DNA from: Scatophagus argus
Lineage: Eukaryota > Chordata > Actinopteri > Scatophagidae
Reading direction: 5' to 3'
Length of the DNA: 64,000 nucleotides
Assembly: GCF_020382885.2 (NCBI RefSeq)
Contig: NC_058496.1
Coordinates: forward strand, 4,022,501 to 4,086,500
The translations under genes and the position numbers were made by a program. The notes beneath the pieces are model-generated. The model was not told the DNA's origin, did no database searches, and saw only the letters and a program-made list of their open reading frames with translations. This document shows, in pieces, positions 43,761 to 56,700 of the stretch (position 1 is the first letter of the stretch; each line of letters starts with the position of its first letter).

Positions 43761-46700
43761 ACTTTGTTCCATTGGTGAAGACAATAAGACAGCTAGCTGG
43801 ACCACACTCGAAGAACCCGGAAAGTGTTAAAGTAATAATATGTTTGAGTGATTAGACGCTTAACATTAAAATCCGAGGTAGTATAGGAAAGAGAAGGAAG
43901 TGAACATATTATACAGCAAGTGTAGTGCTCAGAAACTCCTTAAATAGTCGTTCACCAGATAATAAATTGTATCATTAGTAAAATATGCACACGTATTTGA
44001 TGGTTATTGCTCATTACAGTATTTGCTTAAAACTGCTTATGCCATAAAAATGTAGGAACATGCAATTTTCTTTTGGATTTTTGAGATTTTATTTTATTTT
44101 TTAGCATGCTGTAGACTTCATAATTAAACAATTATAGAAACAATCCTTAGTTTAAGTCATACAGAGTAATTTGACTGTATAAGCTAATGGACCCTATTAC
44201 CTCCGGTTGACCTAAGACTGAAATTTTTGTGGTCTACTTTTCTTTCACAGCGAAGTCCCCTCCCTCAGACCAGACACGACAGCATCTTGACTACATTTAA
44301 GGCTTGTTTCAGACAGCACCCTTGAACTTTTCCTTCACAGACACTCCTACAGAGCTCTCCAAGGAATCTGTCAATTTGTAAACCATGTATAAATAATATT
44401 TGGCATATTAAGAGATGAGTAAGTGTAACCTTTAAACAGACTCACATTCCTTTATAGTGACTAAGTTTTAAGATAAGATAGGCCTTTACAATTTTAAAGA
44501 GTGCACTAACCAATTTCATGCACTCAGTGGTCTCTTGATTAGTGCACAATTTTGTCCCTCAGAGAAAGTGTGACTTCCACAAACTGCAGAGAAGACTGGG
44601 ATGGAAATTAGACTAGTGTTGTCCTGTCACAGGTGGAATTATGCCGTGCTCTCGCAGATGCTTTTACCCATCCGTAACATTCACTGAGAACTGCCACACA
44701 TTTGTAACTGAGCATGGCTTAGGTTTTCACATCTCTAGCTTATTCCTATGTCAGCACAGGAGATGTGAAAATGACCTGTTATTGTGCCGCACAATCCAAG
44801 GCTGGCAAACTGTTTTGTACAACGTTATATGGACGAGCTGAGGACAGGAGGACAATCCTTGCAGGCTAGCAATGTGTGTTTGTTGAAATATGTCTTTTTG
44901 AAACTTGTCGTCTCTTCAGTGATTTGAATGCATGCCACTGAAGCTCGTGCGATTGCTGTTCGGCTGTAGCTCACTCCTGTTGGCTCCAGTGGACTGCAGA
45001 TTACTGTTTCTTTGCAGGAAACCACTGGCACAGATTCTGTTCTGGAACATGTTATTGACTGAAATAATGCCCATTCCTTGTGTGATTTCATCTGAATTTA
45101 AATTACAGTTATATACTAAACTTGCACTAAATTATCTAGATTACATTTTTTGTGAACAAGGACCTCATCAGGTCGACTTGCAGAACCTTACAACTTCTTC
45201 AGCTAAATTATACTGACAGCGGTGGCCCTTTTGTTCCTCAGCTCCCTTCTCACTTTGTATGTCATGTACTGGTTTAAAAGTGTCATAAAAGCTGGCAGCA
45301 GAGTTACAGTTATTATTCCAGATTATGTAAAGGGAGTATGTCCACTCAGTAGCAGGCTGTGCTGTTTTAACCACATAGTCACTAAGAAGACAGATTGCCC
45401 ACTAGCAAAACTTTGAACCTTCCTATCACTAATCTCAAATGCTTTGGTCAACTAAGGGTAATAAAAAATACTCTTTTTATTTATTACAAGTTCAGAAAAA
45501 CATTTCTGCATGTAGGACACGGCTTGTTTTTTATAGCACACAAGGCCGGACATGACCCTGACCCATGACCACTACATCACAGTCTCCTCTGCAAACAGAA
45601 ACCAGTTAAGTAATAGAAATGACTATGGTTAAATTACAGTGGTCATTGAATATGCCAGTTCAGATAGACACACATTTTAGCTTTTAGGTCTTGGTTTATC
45701 TCACAATGTGTTTTGTCTTCTCTTTGTAGAAGGTTTGAGACAGCCAGTAGCTGGAAACAATAATGAATAAAATGCTGTGCCACAGTCTGCTCCCGTTCAG
45801 GGCAGCGGTGCTTCGGTTGCTGACTAATCACGATGGCTGTGGACTAGAAAAGCAGTTATCCTTTTCATCTTGAAAGCATTGCACTGGAGGAAACATGAGG
45901 GGGAAAGTCCAGTGAAAGGACAGTGAGAGGACTGGCCTAATTGTCTGGGCCCATTAAAGAGACAGCTGAGTGCCTTGGCTTTTTCTGCTCTATATGAACT
46001 CCTCATTTGAGACACAAGATGCATAATTAGAGGCTCTCTTTATGACTCATTTGCCTAGCACTTCCTGCACAGAGTTATGTCTTGCAGTTTTCATTTGTGG
46101 CAGTGCTGAAGAAATGACAATGAAAAGGTTGAGTGAAAAATTACAGGGAGAGGAAAAAGAAGAGGATAAAGGCAGTGTGTCAAAGCTGTAGGGGAGCTTT
46201 GGTTGACGATTTAAGCATTCCAGTGATTGTGTTTGCCGATCAAGCGACTGAGCAGGAAGACTTGGGGATTTACTTTGAAGGTTTTGTGCAGCTCTCCATT
46301 CCTGACAGACAGCGCTGTTTATTTAATTGGAGTGTCCTTCTGTCATTACCATGGGGTCATCGTACCTGCACAACAGATGTTACAGTTACTAATGAGTAGC
46401 TGAGCTCACTTTATGAGGTTAAAGTTGAACCCTTCAGTTCCCTCATCTTGTTCAGCCCCTTTGTCCACCCTCGTCCCTTCTTCAAGCACAAAGGTTTAAC
46501 TTTAGTTTGTCGCGAGGTTCTTTAGTGTTTGTGAGTTTGTGGAGAGGGCACATGTGCATGTTTGTGTCAGATCTCTGCTGTATGTCTCACTTTCATAACC
46601 TTGACCATCTGCTCTGTCAGCATATATGCTGCTGGTGGTGGTGGTGGTGGGGCACAAAGGAGGAATCTCCAAAAAAATGTGCTGTCACATTCTAACTTAT

Positions 46701-47772
46701 AGCACAGAGTCCGAAGGCGCTCATTTTCATTTTTTCAAACGTGTCCAGCTTGGCTAAGTGCCAATTTAGTTGTCCTTTTCCCTCCATCTCCACACACTTT
46801 GCCCTGTAGTTAAGCAGGGAAGATGTCCAACTCACCTCTCACTTCACGTGGAAGCAGTAATCACATGTTCTGGCCTGGACATCCGTAATCAAGTAAAAGT
46901 TTCTCAAGCCCTTTGTGAAGAAAAATGACATTTCAAAATGACATTTCAGGAAGAATCTCATGAAGCTCAGTGTAAGCCTTAGATTAACTTTTGTAACTGA
47001 TCTGTTGAACGGAACAGTTTCTGGCAGGAGGTGGTTTGTCAGCTAGTCAAGACATAAGCCTGAGGATAAATGTGACATTATCAAACCAGATTGCTCAGTA
47101 CACTCATTGAACAGTGTAGTATTAGCAAATAATGATTTAGTTTCACAGGATACAGTAATTCTAAAAGCTCATTGTTGCCAGGTATGGTTATGGGTGAGTA
47201 AGTCTGAGACGTGTCAGACTGTAGCTGATGATTGACACTCCTAACCTTCACTCACATCAGTGCCTTCTGTTCCATGTGTCTGAAGGCATGACTTGCAGGA
47301 ATGTCAGATGTGCATTGTAGATCTTTGTATAAATGTACGCACTGAGTAAAATCAGACAACAACTTGGCCTTTTCCATAATATTCTTGTGTTAATCTTTAA
47401 CAGCGTGTTATTGTCTTGCTGGTGGTCAGGGAGCCCACACTTTCAGGTGAAAACCAGCCAAAACTTGTCGATCTCCATGTGGTTCCGGTGACTCAGAGAG
47501 ACCCCCATTGAAGACACACTCACACGGGGACATTTGTTACCAAATCCAAGTAGTAAAACAATGAGGCACATTGATGCAACTGGACGACTAACATAACCTT
47601 ACAACATCAAAATGGATTGATTGGAGGTCTTTGAAGGAGGTTCTCGGAATTAGTACTAACACTAAATCTACGGAATATGCTGAACACAATACAACAAGCG
47701 TGTTGGTGGATAAAAGAAACATAATAGTTCCTTTTTAACAGTTTCTCAATTCCCATCTGTGATTTTCTGCAG
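43761..47772 (+). other. Presumed xrcc4 intron 1 (non-coding)
   Basis: No gene is seen between the presumed promoter and the exon carrying the xrcc4 start codon. A (TGG)n run lies at 46632-46651. As I recall, vertebrate XRCC4 begins with a non-coding exon, so most of this is likely intron 1. Confidence 0.45.
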
Positions 47773-47775
47773 GTC

Positions 47776-50700
47776 ATGAGTGGTACAGTCCAACAGATCA
47801 CTGTAACCAGTGATCCAGACACCCCTTACTTTCTGCGAGTGGACTGGTCTGTGGACATTGGTGCTGGATTCACATTAGCTCTCACCAGTGGCAGCTCAGC
47901 ATGGATCGGAGAAGGTAAAAATATTAGATATGGAAACTGTACAAAATCACATTAAGAATCAAATTATGCACAACAACTGTAACAACTGTTTCACTTTTCT
48001 GCTTATATGTTCTACAAACACTTTCCTCTTTTGACCATTGACTAGACTGGGTTGTCAGCAGGTCCACCATTCATCAAACTGGCTATACAGTGTAGGCACC
48101 TGGCTGAAGCCAATCTCATAATGTCTAACTGTTGGTCCTTCAACCCGAGGGACAGCAGTGACCTTGTTTCATCATCCCTCCTCACTAATGCCGCAGCCTA
48201 CAGGTGTATAAAGTAGATTAAACTCTACAAGGCTTGTCTTTGTGTGTGCATGTCACTGTGTGTGTGTGTGTGTGTGTGCTTACATATGCACGAGTAAATT
48301 TTGTCTTGAAGGACACCTGGAACATAACTGCTCCCTAGTTTTCTGTTGGTGTCCATCTGTAGAGTTGACAGGCAGAGACGGGGTTGTGGCAGCTATGTGC
48401 GGGCTTCTGGGTCATCAGGGTTTCTGTGTTTGATGTGTTAATTGGGACCCTCAACCCGGTGTGAGCAGCTGTGCAACAGCTGATGACATTCCCCTTGGTC
48501 CCTTCTGCATGCTTCCTTTTAAATCCGCTTTCACATGCACTTGTGCATTACTACATAATTAATGTTTATAGTTCTGCTCTGCAGTCTTCTGTCACCTCTT
48601 TGGCCTCTGTCAGTTCCACTCAACTGTATGATGCAAAAATGAGAAAAATGCCTTCTTTGTGTCCAGTTTCAGAAGATGAGGTAACAAGGGAAGCCGATGA
48701 TATGGGAGTCACAAGGGAAAAATATGTTAAGGATCTTCTTCAAGCGCTAACTGGAAGTGGAGGAGGACGAAAGAGACGAGGCGAGGAGGAGGTCTATTCT
48801 TTCCAGCTCACTCCAGATCACCGTCATCTCTCATATGAGAAGATCTGTCATGACATTTCGGTGAGCAGAAACTTCACAGTATGATCTAGCTAACAAAACC
48901 TTTAGAATTTAATGTTTTAAAGTTAATAATATGAACTGTAAACACACACACACAAGCATCTTCATTAAAGAATTCACCTCCCTCAGTTATCTCAGTGGGA
49001 TTGCTGCATCGGCACAGATTTTTGGGGCCGATCACAGAATAAAGAAATCAGCAGGACACAGAATTTAGTAACACAGAATTTGGTGAAAGTTCTGTGTCTT
49101 TGTTGTCTCAGTCTTTAAGCCCTGAAGCCACAACTTGACTGCTTGTATTTGGTTACTTTCATCTCTGACAGAAGTTTCGCAAAATGTACACTGATGTAAA
49201 GTGTCTATAATTCCAAAATCAAGCAACTTTTATCTCCGAACACCACTGAGCTGAAGTACTTAAATTCAATAATTTATTGCAAATTTGTCGTCTTCTCATA
49301 TTAAACTGCAGTTCACTGTTTAATGGTTCATGTTCCTCTGAACAAATCCTGTCCTAATGTGTGTTAGCTCCAGTATAAGCTATAAATTTCTTTAGCTGTT
49401 AGCTCCCATGGCCAAACACACTGCAGGACTCTGCTGCTCACCGGATGCTAACAGCTAACTGCTAACTAGCGCTTCTTCTGCTGATTTCGGTATGGGTTTG
49501 CTGTGCCTTCTTGGTTTATTCCTGCCATTAAGGTTTTGCGACTGAGGAGATAGGTGGACCAGTACCATATGATCATTTCTGAATCTTCATATTTGTAAAG
49601 AGACTGAAATTGGTTCAAACTTTCTTGTAATGCGAAAGCTATCCAGCATGTTGTACAAGCAAATACACGCAGGCACACATTTCTTGTAGGTTACTTTGTG
49701 TTCTAAATGCCATACATCAACATGTTGGCAGTTTTAAACAGCTTTTTGTCTTATGACAGAAGGTTGGACTCTGTAGTTGGATGATATTTGCTGGAACTGC
49801 TGTTGGGGGCTTGGCCTCAAAGGTCAGGGACATATCAGACATGTAGTGATGAACCATCTGAAAGAGGCAAAGACAATAAATGAACTTTGACACTCAAATG
49901 TTGAGGAATCTGTTGTCAAAGATCAGTTTCAGAAAGTTCTATGTTGATCTATCAGTAGTCCACCTTCAAATTCCACAGCATCATACGCTTCCGTTGTGTC
50001 ACTGTTGCCTGAGGATGAATGCATCTAACGACATACAACAAAATAGAAAGGAAGTCTTATATTTTACTGGGGGCTGTTAAACAGATAAGGTTTATAGTCT
50101 CCCCACATTGTAGCAGAATTAGAAAGGATTAGTTGCCTTCAGGTCAGTAGAAAGAGGCACAGATAGGAATCATTCGGTTTGTTATCAGTCATTCAATAGC
50201 ATCAAGGCAGTTGTCTAATGGCCACAGCTCATAAACATTTATGGAAAAAGATTTGCTGATTGAAAGTTTGTTGAATGGTAAGGTGCAGTTTGGGGAGCAA
50301 TCAGTTCCCCCTGTTAAAGCACATCTCAGTTTGAATTCAGGCAACAGTCATGAAAAATTGGAAATGTTTACACAGAGACATTTATTACCTACTATGCTTA
50401 GGCAATTCTGAATTAGTTCACAGTGAGTGACTGGTTTGAAGGAGTACAGGTCATGGTCCTTTGAGCGAATTTCGGTGTTATTTTAAATAATATTATCTGT
50501 GAGCCTCTGCTGTTGCCTCGGGGGAACAGGTCACTCAGGGTCCTGGGATTGCTGTGCAGGTAGAGGAGACCAGAAGGAAAAGGCCAGGGGGTTAGGAAAA
50601 CTGTGGAGATTGTAAAACCCTGATTTATGGACAGGGCCGTCCACATCTAACAATGTTAAACAACAGTTGATTAGAGCCCTTTTCTTTTCTTTCTCAAAAC

Positions 50701-53700
50701 TCCTCCTGGCCTTCTATGTCTATCATTGTGGGCCGTGTATACAAGTGTGCCTATGTGTGCGCGAGTCCATGTCCTGACATGTACAGACATACTGTTGGTT
50801 TAGAAGGCTGTCAGCCATTTTTGGCAAAATGGTTATTTCCACTCTATGTGTCTTTGTCATGTAACTACAAACCATATTTCATTTCAGTAATGAAATTACA
50901 ATCATAGATGCTCATGGATGAATCATGGATGCTGCTCAGTTTAACTGTTAATGCAGAAGATTAACAACGATTGACTGGTGTTACCACTAGGGATGCAGTT
51001 AGGATACCGATTGGGTCATCCCTAGTGGTAACATTAGACTTTTAGGGATAATTAGTATTAATTTGCTAAACGTTTCTGATCCCTTGATTATTGTAGCCAT
51101 TTGTGCTTTGTGTTAGTCACTCAAACCTGAACGCATCTTGTCGCCATCTGACTTTTGTATTCCCAAATTAAGCAGTTTCACTGGTCTTGACATGACAGAG
51201 GTCAACTCTGTCATTTGTGGGTGGTTCTTTGGAACATGAAGAAGAAGAAGGAGGAGACCACACAAAGTGATTGACAGAGGCCCAAATCTGTTCATCCCCA
51301 AGAGTGCCTTTTCCAAAATGTAATCTATGCTCACATTGTTGCTGACAGTAATCACCACTGTGTGCAGTGCAATCTGAAGATCCTGGGGGACTATTTGCAT
51401 TACTGTTTGCAAACTACCACTCTTGTCTGACACCTGCTTCTTTTCTGCTTCTTTTTTTCTTGCTCTCTCTTGTTTGCTTTTTTTCCTTCTTTTTTTTTGA
51501 ACACGTCAGAGCTTTTAAAGATGTTACATATTTTCCCAGGGGAGATAATTTAAGGGTGCAGAAATGACCAAAAATGAGGCAGGTTTCCTTAGGGAATAGA
51601 AGAAAGGAGATTAGAAACAAAACAGGTGGTGAACTTAACCTGACATTAATATTTTATGAATATGACCCCAGAAGTTGTAATGATGAATGTAATTTGGGTG
51701 TTTGTTGTTAAAACTGCTACTAAGCAGGTGTTTTACATTGCCAAGTCAGACATTAACTCCTCCTTAATGTCTGTTTAAGTACCAGTCTGTCACAGAAGGA
51801 AAACAAATATCCCAGTTCTGACACTTGCCAATGCAGGTTAATGTTCTCTTAATGCACTTAAATGTGTGGAATTACCTCATGCTTCACATCTGTTTAAGAA
51901 TAGCTCAAACAGGCTCTCCAATATATAATGCTGCTCTTACTGCTAGTAGATTGTTTGTTTCATCTGACAAACAGTCAGCCAACCCAATGGTAATCCATTT
52001 CCATTGATAAAAATAAAGAAAAGCAGAAAATCCTGACATTTAAAAAGCTAATTGACGTATCGTTTCCATTGTAGCATAGGGCCTGCCTTATGTGATTTGT
52101 CATTTTTTCATCTGTAAGCAAATTCCAAAGAGCACCATCTGCCTGCGTGTGAAGAGTGATCTCTTTACTTACATTTGTTAAGCTTTTGTTGTTTAATGTG
52201 TGCACTTTGTAAGATAGTTCATTGTTGAGTTGGGTGGACTTTCCTGGCCACCAACCCAAAGTGTCAATATTTGACGATCTGGAAATGAGATTCAGCAATT
52301 CATTTCACCTTTAACAGCATTCATGTTTTGATTGGCCCAAATAGAAATTTCCACTTAACTAAGTAAATTTTCAGTCCCATGAAGTGGCCAGAATGCAAAA
52401 AATAAATCAAACTGGTTACAAGTTTGACTGAGTTCAGTTTGTGTTCTGCTTTTCATGTCTGGGAAATTGTGATACAACTCATGGTTGTGGTTTTGTGACC
52501 TTACTGCACTGACTGTCAGATTCACAGTTCACAGACACATCGTTCTTCCTGTCACCGACAGCAGATTCCATCTTCCAGACGTTTTTCACCGGGTTGTACT
52601 TTGTCTTTCTTTGTCTTCGTCAGTCATGTGGCTGTTAATTATAATGCCTTCCTCCCTTTCCATAAACATATCTCAACCCAGCACTGCTGGCAGATACTTT
52701 AGTGAAATCAAGTGTTTTAACTATTTCCCTCCATTATCTGCTCTCAAGCTGGTGCTGTGCCTTGTGTTTATGGGAATGTTCATGTTATCGGTGATGGGCT
52801 GACTGCTGTCGCCCCTCACTTCCTGCTATTTATCTGGCCTCACGCCTCTGCACAGTGGACGAGGGAGCTGATGGGACAAGCTGATCTTTGCTCAGTGCCC
52901 ACACTTCCCATACTGAGCACCCTTGCCTACCCTTGAACACTGTGTCTTTGTCAGCATGCACACTGTGCCCACCCACTCACTTCCCTGTTCTCCTGGACAC
53001 AATAATGATTTTTAAATAGAGAAAGAAACAGTGAATTACACATTTTCACTATGTTTTTGTCGTTGTGTAAAATAAAATTATAGTTATATTATGTTTATAT
53101 AATATAAACATGTAAATGTGTTTCTAAGCTGGAGTTTCTGTCAGCCGATAAGATAAGTGACTATCTGTAGTCTTTGAATTTCAATGATGGCAGTTGCTGT
53201 AATAGTACTTATTACTGGTTATTGATTTATGGGGTTTATTGTCCTCCATGTCCATCCATTGGAGTAAATGGTGGATTTGGTGTCCCACAATGTGTTGGGC
53301 AGCGTGATAAGTAAGGCTTTGTGTCCTCTGTGCCCACAGTGTGTTATGGTATCATTTTCACTGGGACTGTGTTCTTTTGGCTTTGTCCACAACACCTACG
53401 TCCCCCCTTCTCCATGGGTTCGACCTTATGGTCTGGCTAGCTGTCTGGAGACACACACACAAACAAAAAATTTAGACCACACACACACTAGACGATCTCA
53501 TAATGTTGGACAAGCTTATCCTGAAATCAAGATTTTAGATTCACATATTTTACTAAATCTCAATTCTCTAGTTGTTTAGTCTCTTTTTTGATGTTGTGTA
53601 CAGGATGTTTCATTTTTAAACATTGATTTTTTGTGGTTTGCAGTATCATTAACTTTATCTCGGATTGGTTTTTCCTCTTCTCTCTGCTGTCAGTTTTGGC

Positions 53701-56700
53701 TGCATTGGTCTTTTGTCATAAATTTGCCTACCCCGTCAAATGCTGTTGAAGGCTGAAATAACAAAGACGAACTATATACTTATTTATTGTTGCCTTTGAT
53801 CGAGTAACAGAGTTGAAAAATGTGGCAGTGGGTCGTGTATCACAAACAAACAGTCTGACCTCCCACACCTTGGCAGAGGCTGGCAGCCTGACCTTTAACT
53901 TTATCGCTTTATCTCAGGAGAGAAGCAGAAGCTTTTTAGCCTTTTTCTGTCTTACAAAAAAGAACTTAAATCACTTAAACATGTGCTGTCACTAAACAAA
54001 AAATGAGCACGCTGCTTGCCTACATTTTCAGATGTATATCTTGTTTAATACATCCTTCCTTTTTCCATGCTGCACAGTAAGGAAAAGGTAAACTTTTGGT
54101 GATCTGGAATTCACATGTTTACTGCAGTAAGTCTTCTCACAAACCCTGAAAGTAAAGACAGTGAAACACACAACCTTTGGTATTTAAAAGAAGGAGCAGT
54201 AGAAATAAACAACAGCTGAGTGTCATTTCCAAAGTTAATCCAGTAAATAAGGGTTGTGCTTGCAGCAGTTTAGATCTTTGTATCTGGTGTCTGAAACTGT
54301 TAACACCATGTTAACATGCTGGTCAGGAAGATTTATGGTCTTAAACGATGTCAGTGGTTAAAACTTTGATGACAAAGTTTGACAAAGTCCTCGTCATTAT
54401 GTTGGAGTATGGAGCGTATAATAAACGTCACAGACTTTAGAACATTCTTTAAAGTGTGGAAATGTTCGCGTGCTCGGCATGTCGACGGCCGAAGCCTTCA
54501 CATTATCCATTCTCACGTGGCTGATTTACTGCCAGATGACTTTCCTCTGGAAGTACAGCAGAGATTTAAGCACAGGTAGCAAGGGGTAGAGGAGGGATTT
54601 GAGGAGGAGATGGAGGACAGGTTTGAGGAAAGATCAAAGACTTCCTGACTGTCACACCTCACTTATTGTGCAGCTTGGCGTGTGTGTGTGTGTGTGTGTG
54701 TGGATAATGTGTAGCGTACTACGGTGTGCAGGTTGTCACATCTTTTAAGTGGACCCGATGATTTCAACACTGGCCAAAGTCACAATCACGACCAATCCAA
54801 ACATCACTTATTCTTCTTGCCCCTTTCCTACACCAGTCTCCCCATTTCCTATTAATGGCCACCTTGCACAAACACCGATTTACGGCTGTGTCGGCTTGTA
54901 GATGACTCATAAAGTGACCCAGATTGCCTCTTAATCCCTGAGAGGAGCCTGCACTGGATCACTGTGACATCCTGATGTTGCTCTAGATTTTTATGAGTTC
55001 TTGGGAGCCTCATCCTCTTTAGATCCTGGGTGGTCTCCTCCAAATAAGTTGATTTTTGGTCAATCCTTCTTGTTGTGGTCCAACTGGACATTATTTGTAT
55101 CACTGGCACAGAGTGAGCATGCCACTGTGCAAAGACAGTTATCACTTCATTTTAAAGTTGTCTCTTAATATTTTTGAGGAATGAATGGGGTCTGTATTTT
55201 TAAGCATACAGCCAGTCACCCATAAATTCACTGAGTGGTGTTTTTGAATGCTATTTTGTGATTTGAGTCCCTTGTTTTTGTTTTCTAATCTGTTTTTTTT
55301 TATTTCTAATCTATTTTTTGTATTTGAAAAGCATGTGAGGACGCACATGGGCCACTGTGGCCATTAGTTAACAGAATTTTAGCTGCCATTGTAGCTGCTG
55401 TCTGAAAAGAATTTGACACAGAATACATAGTAAGAAAGTCATTTAATAGTATCATAACAGTCAGAGACAAAATTGAGAAAGAAGGGTTGGAAGGACATAA
55501 AAGAGAAGTAAAGAGGAAACCAATTTTAACGTTGATCGGCTGAAACAGCCAGATAGGCTCAGGCGGTGAAGCCGTGGGAGCAATGAGCAGCGAATGTCCA
55601 CTCACTGAAACATGCTGAGGTTCACCAGCGGAGGGGAAAACAGCTGTGTGGCCTGCCAGGACAACATCAGCCCAGGACAAAAATGACAAGTATTTTATGA
55701 GTGCTTTTGAAGATGGTGGCTTTATTACAGTGGGTCTGTGACCCCGACACAGCACAGTCAAGATTTAGCACCTCATCACCTTCTGGTTTCCCAATGCATC
55801 ATGAGCAATACCTCTGTTTGTGTGTGTGCGTTTGCGTGTGTGTGTGTGCAGAGGAGAATCTCCAAGGCAAACCGAGATTGTGCAGCTATTTAAAAATTTG
55901 TTTGGTGCAACAGCTTTGATGAGCAGACCCCCACTTCAGGTTGAAAAGAGTTTTCATTCCAAGACATATTTCCTATTTATGTATAGCTAATATAGCTATA
56001 GTTTTAGACTAAATATTGGGATGGTTGTGGTGAAGTTTAGAAAATTTAACACATCAACTAAATGTTTGGAAATCTAAGTCTTTGGCAGTTGTGCTGTAAA
56101 GCCTCAGCCCTGCTCTGTGACTTAGTGCCAAAGTGCAACCCAAATGACGAATGTTTTATCATATCTGAAGCCTGCTTGTGATTCCAAAGAGTCAGCGACA
56201 TGAAGCAACAGAGAGGAAACTGTGTGCCCACTTTGCATAGTTCACTGATGACCAATGAATTCAACCTGTTTTTCTCTTAGACACAAGAAAACACCTCATC
56301 ATCTTAACAAATCTCCCACTTCTAAGGAAGTGTGATGTAATGGCTTTCTGCACCTCTGTGTTGCAGATCTCGGGATGACATAAAGGTGCCAGTTATTACT
56401 CATTTTTCACTGTAAGCTGTAAGCTTTAGTTCTGAGCATCAGGTCATTGCCTTAACTGTGCTTCAGTTTTTTTTTATTATCTCCCTGCTTTTGTCAGGAT
56501 TGTGGTGCCAGATGGCCTTTTTTCCCCCAGATAACCTTCAACGTTTACCAGAGGATCCCCAGGTACTCCAGTGGGGGCTGGGACATGTAGTCTTAAACCT
56601 GTCCTGTTGTCTCCTCCAGTCAGGCAGTCTCAAAGGGAGGCACCCAGAGATTATGCTTACCGTATGTCGTGAATGACCTTAAACATCACCTGTCCTCGCA

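Noticed and set aside
46133-46399. 88-codon frame in the presumed xrcc4 intron 1
   Set aside because: It starts in a lysine/arginine-rich low-complexity stretch and has no splice context or recognisable motif.
55306-55761. 151-codon frame on the - strand inside the large xrcc4 intron
   Set aside because: No family motif, no splice support and no plausible promoter.
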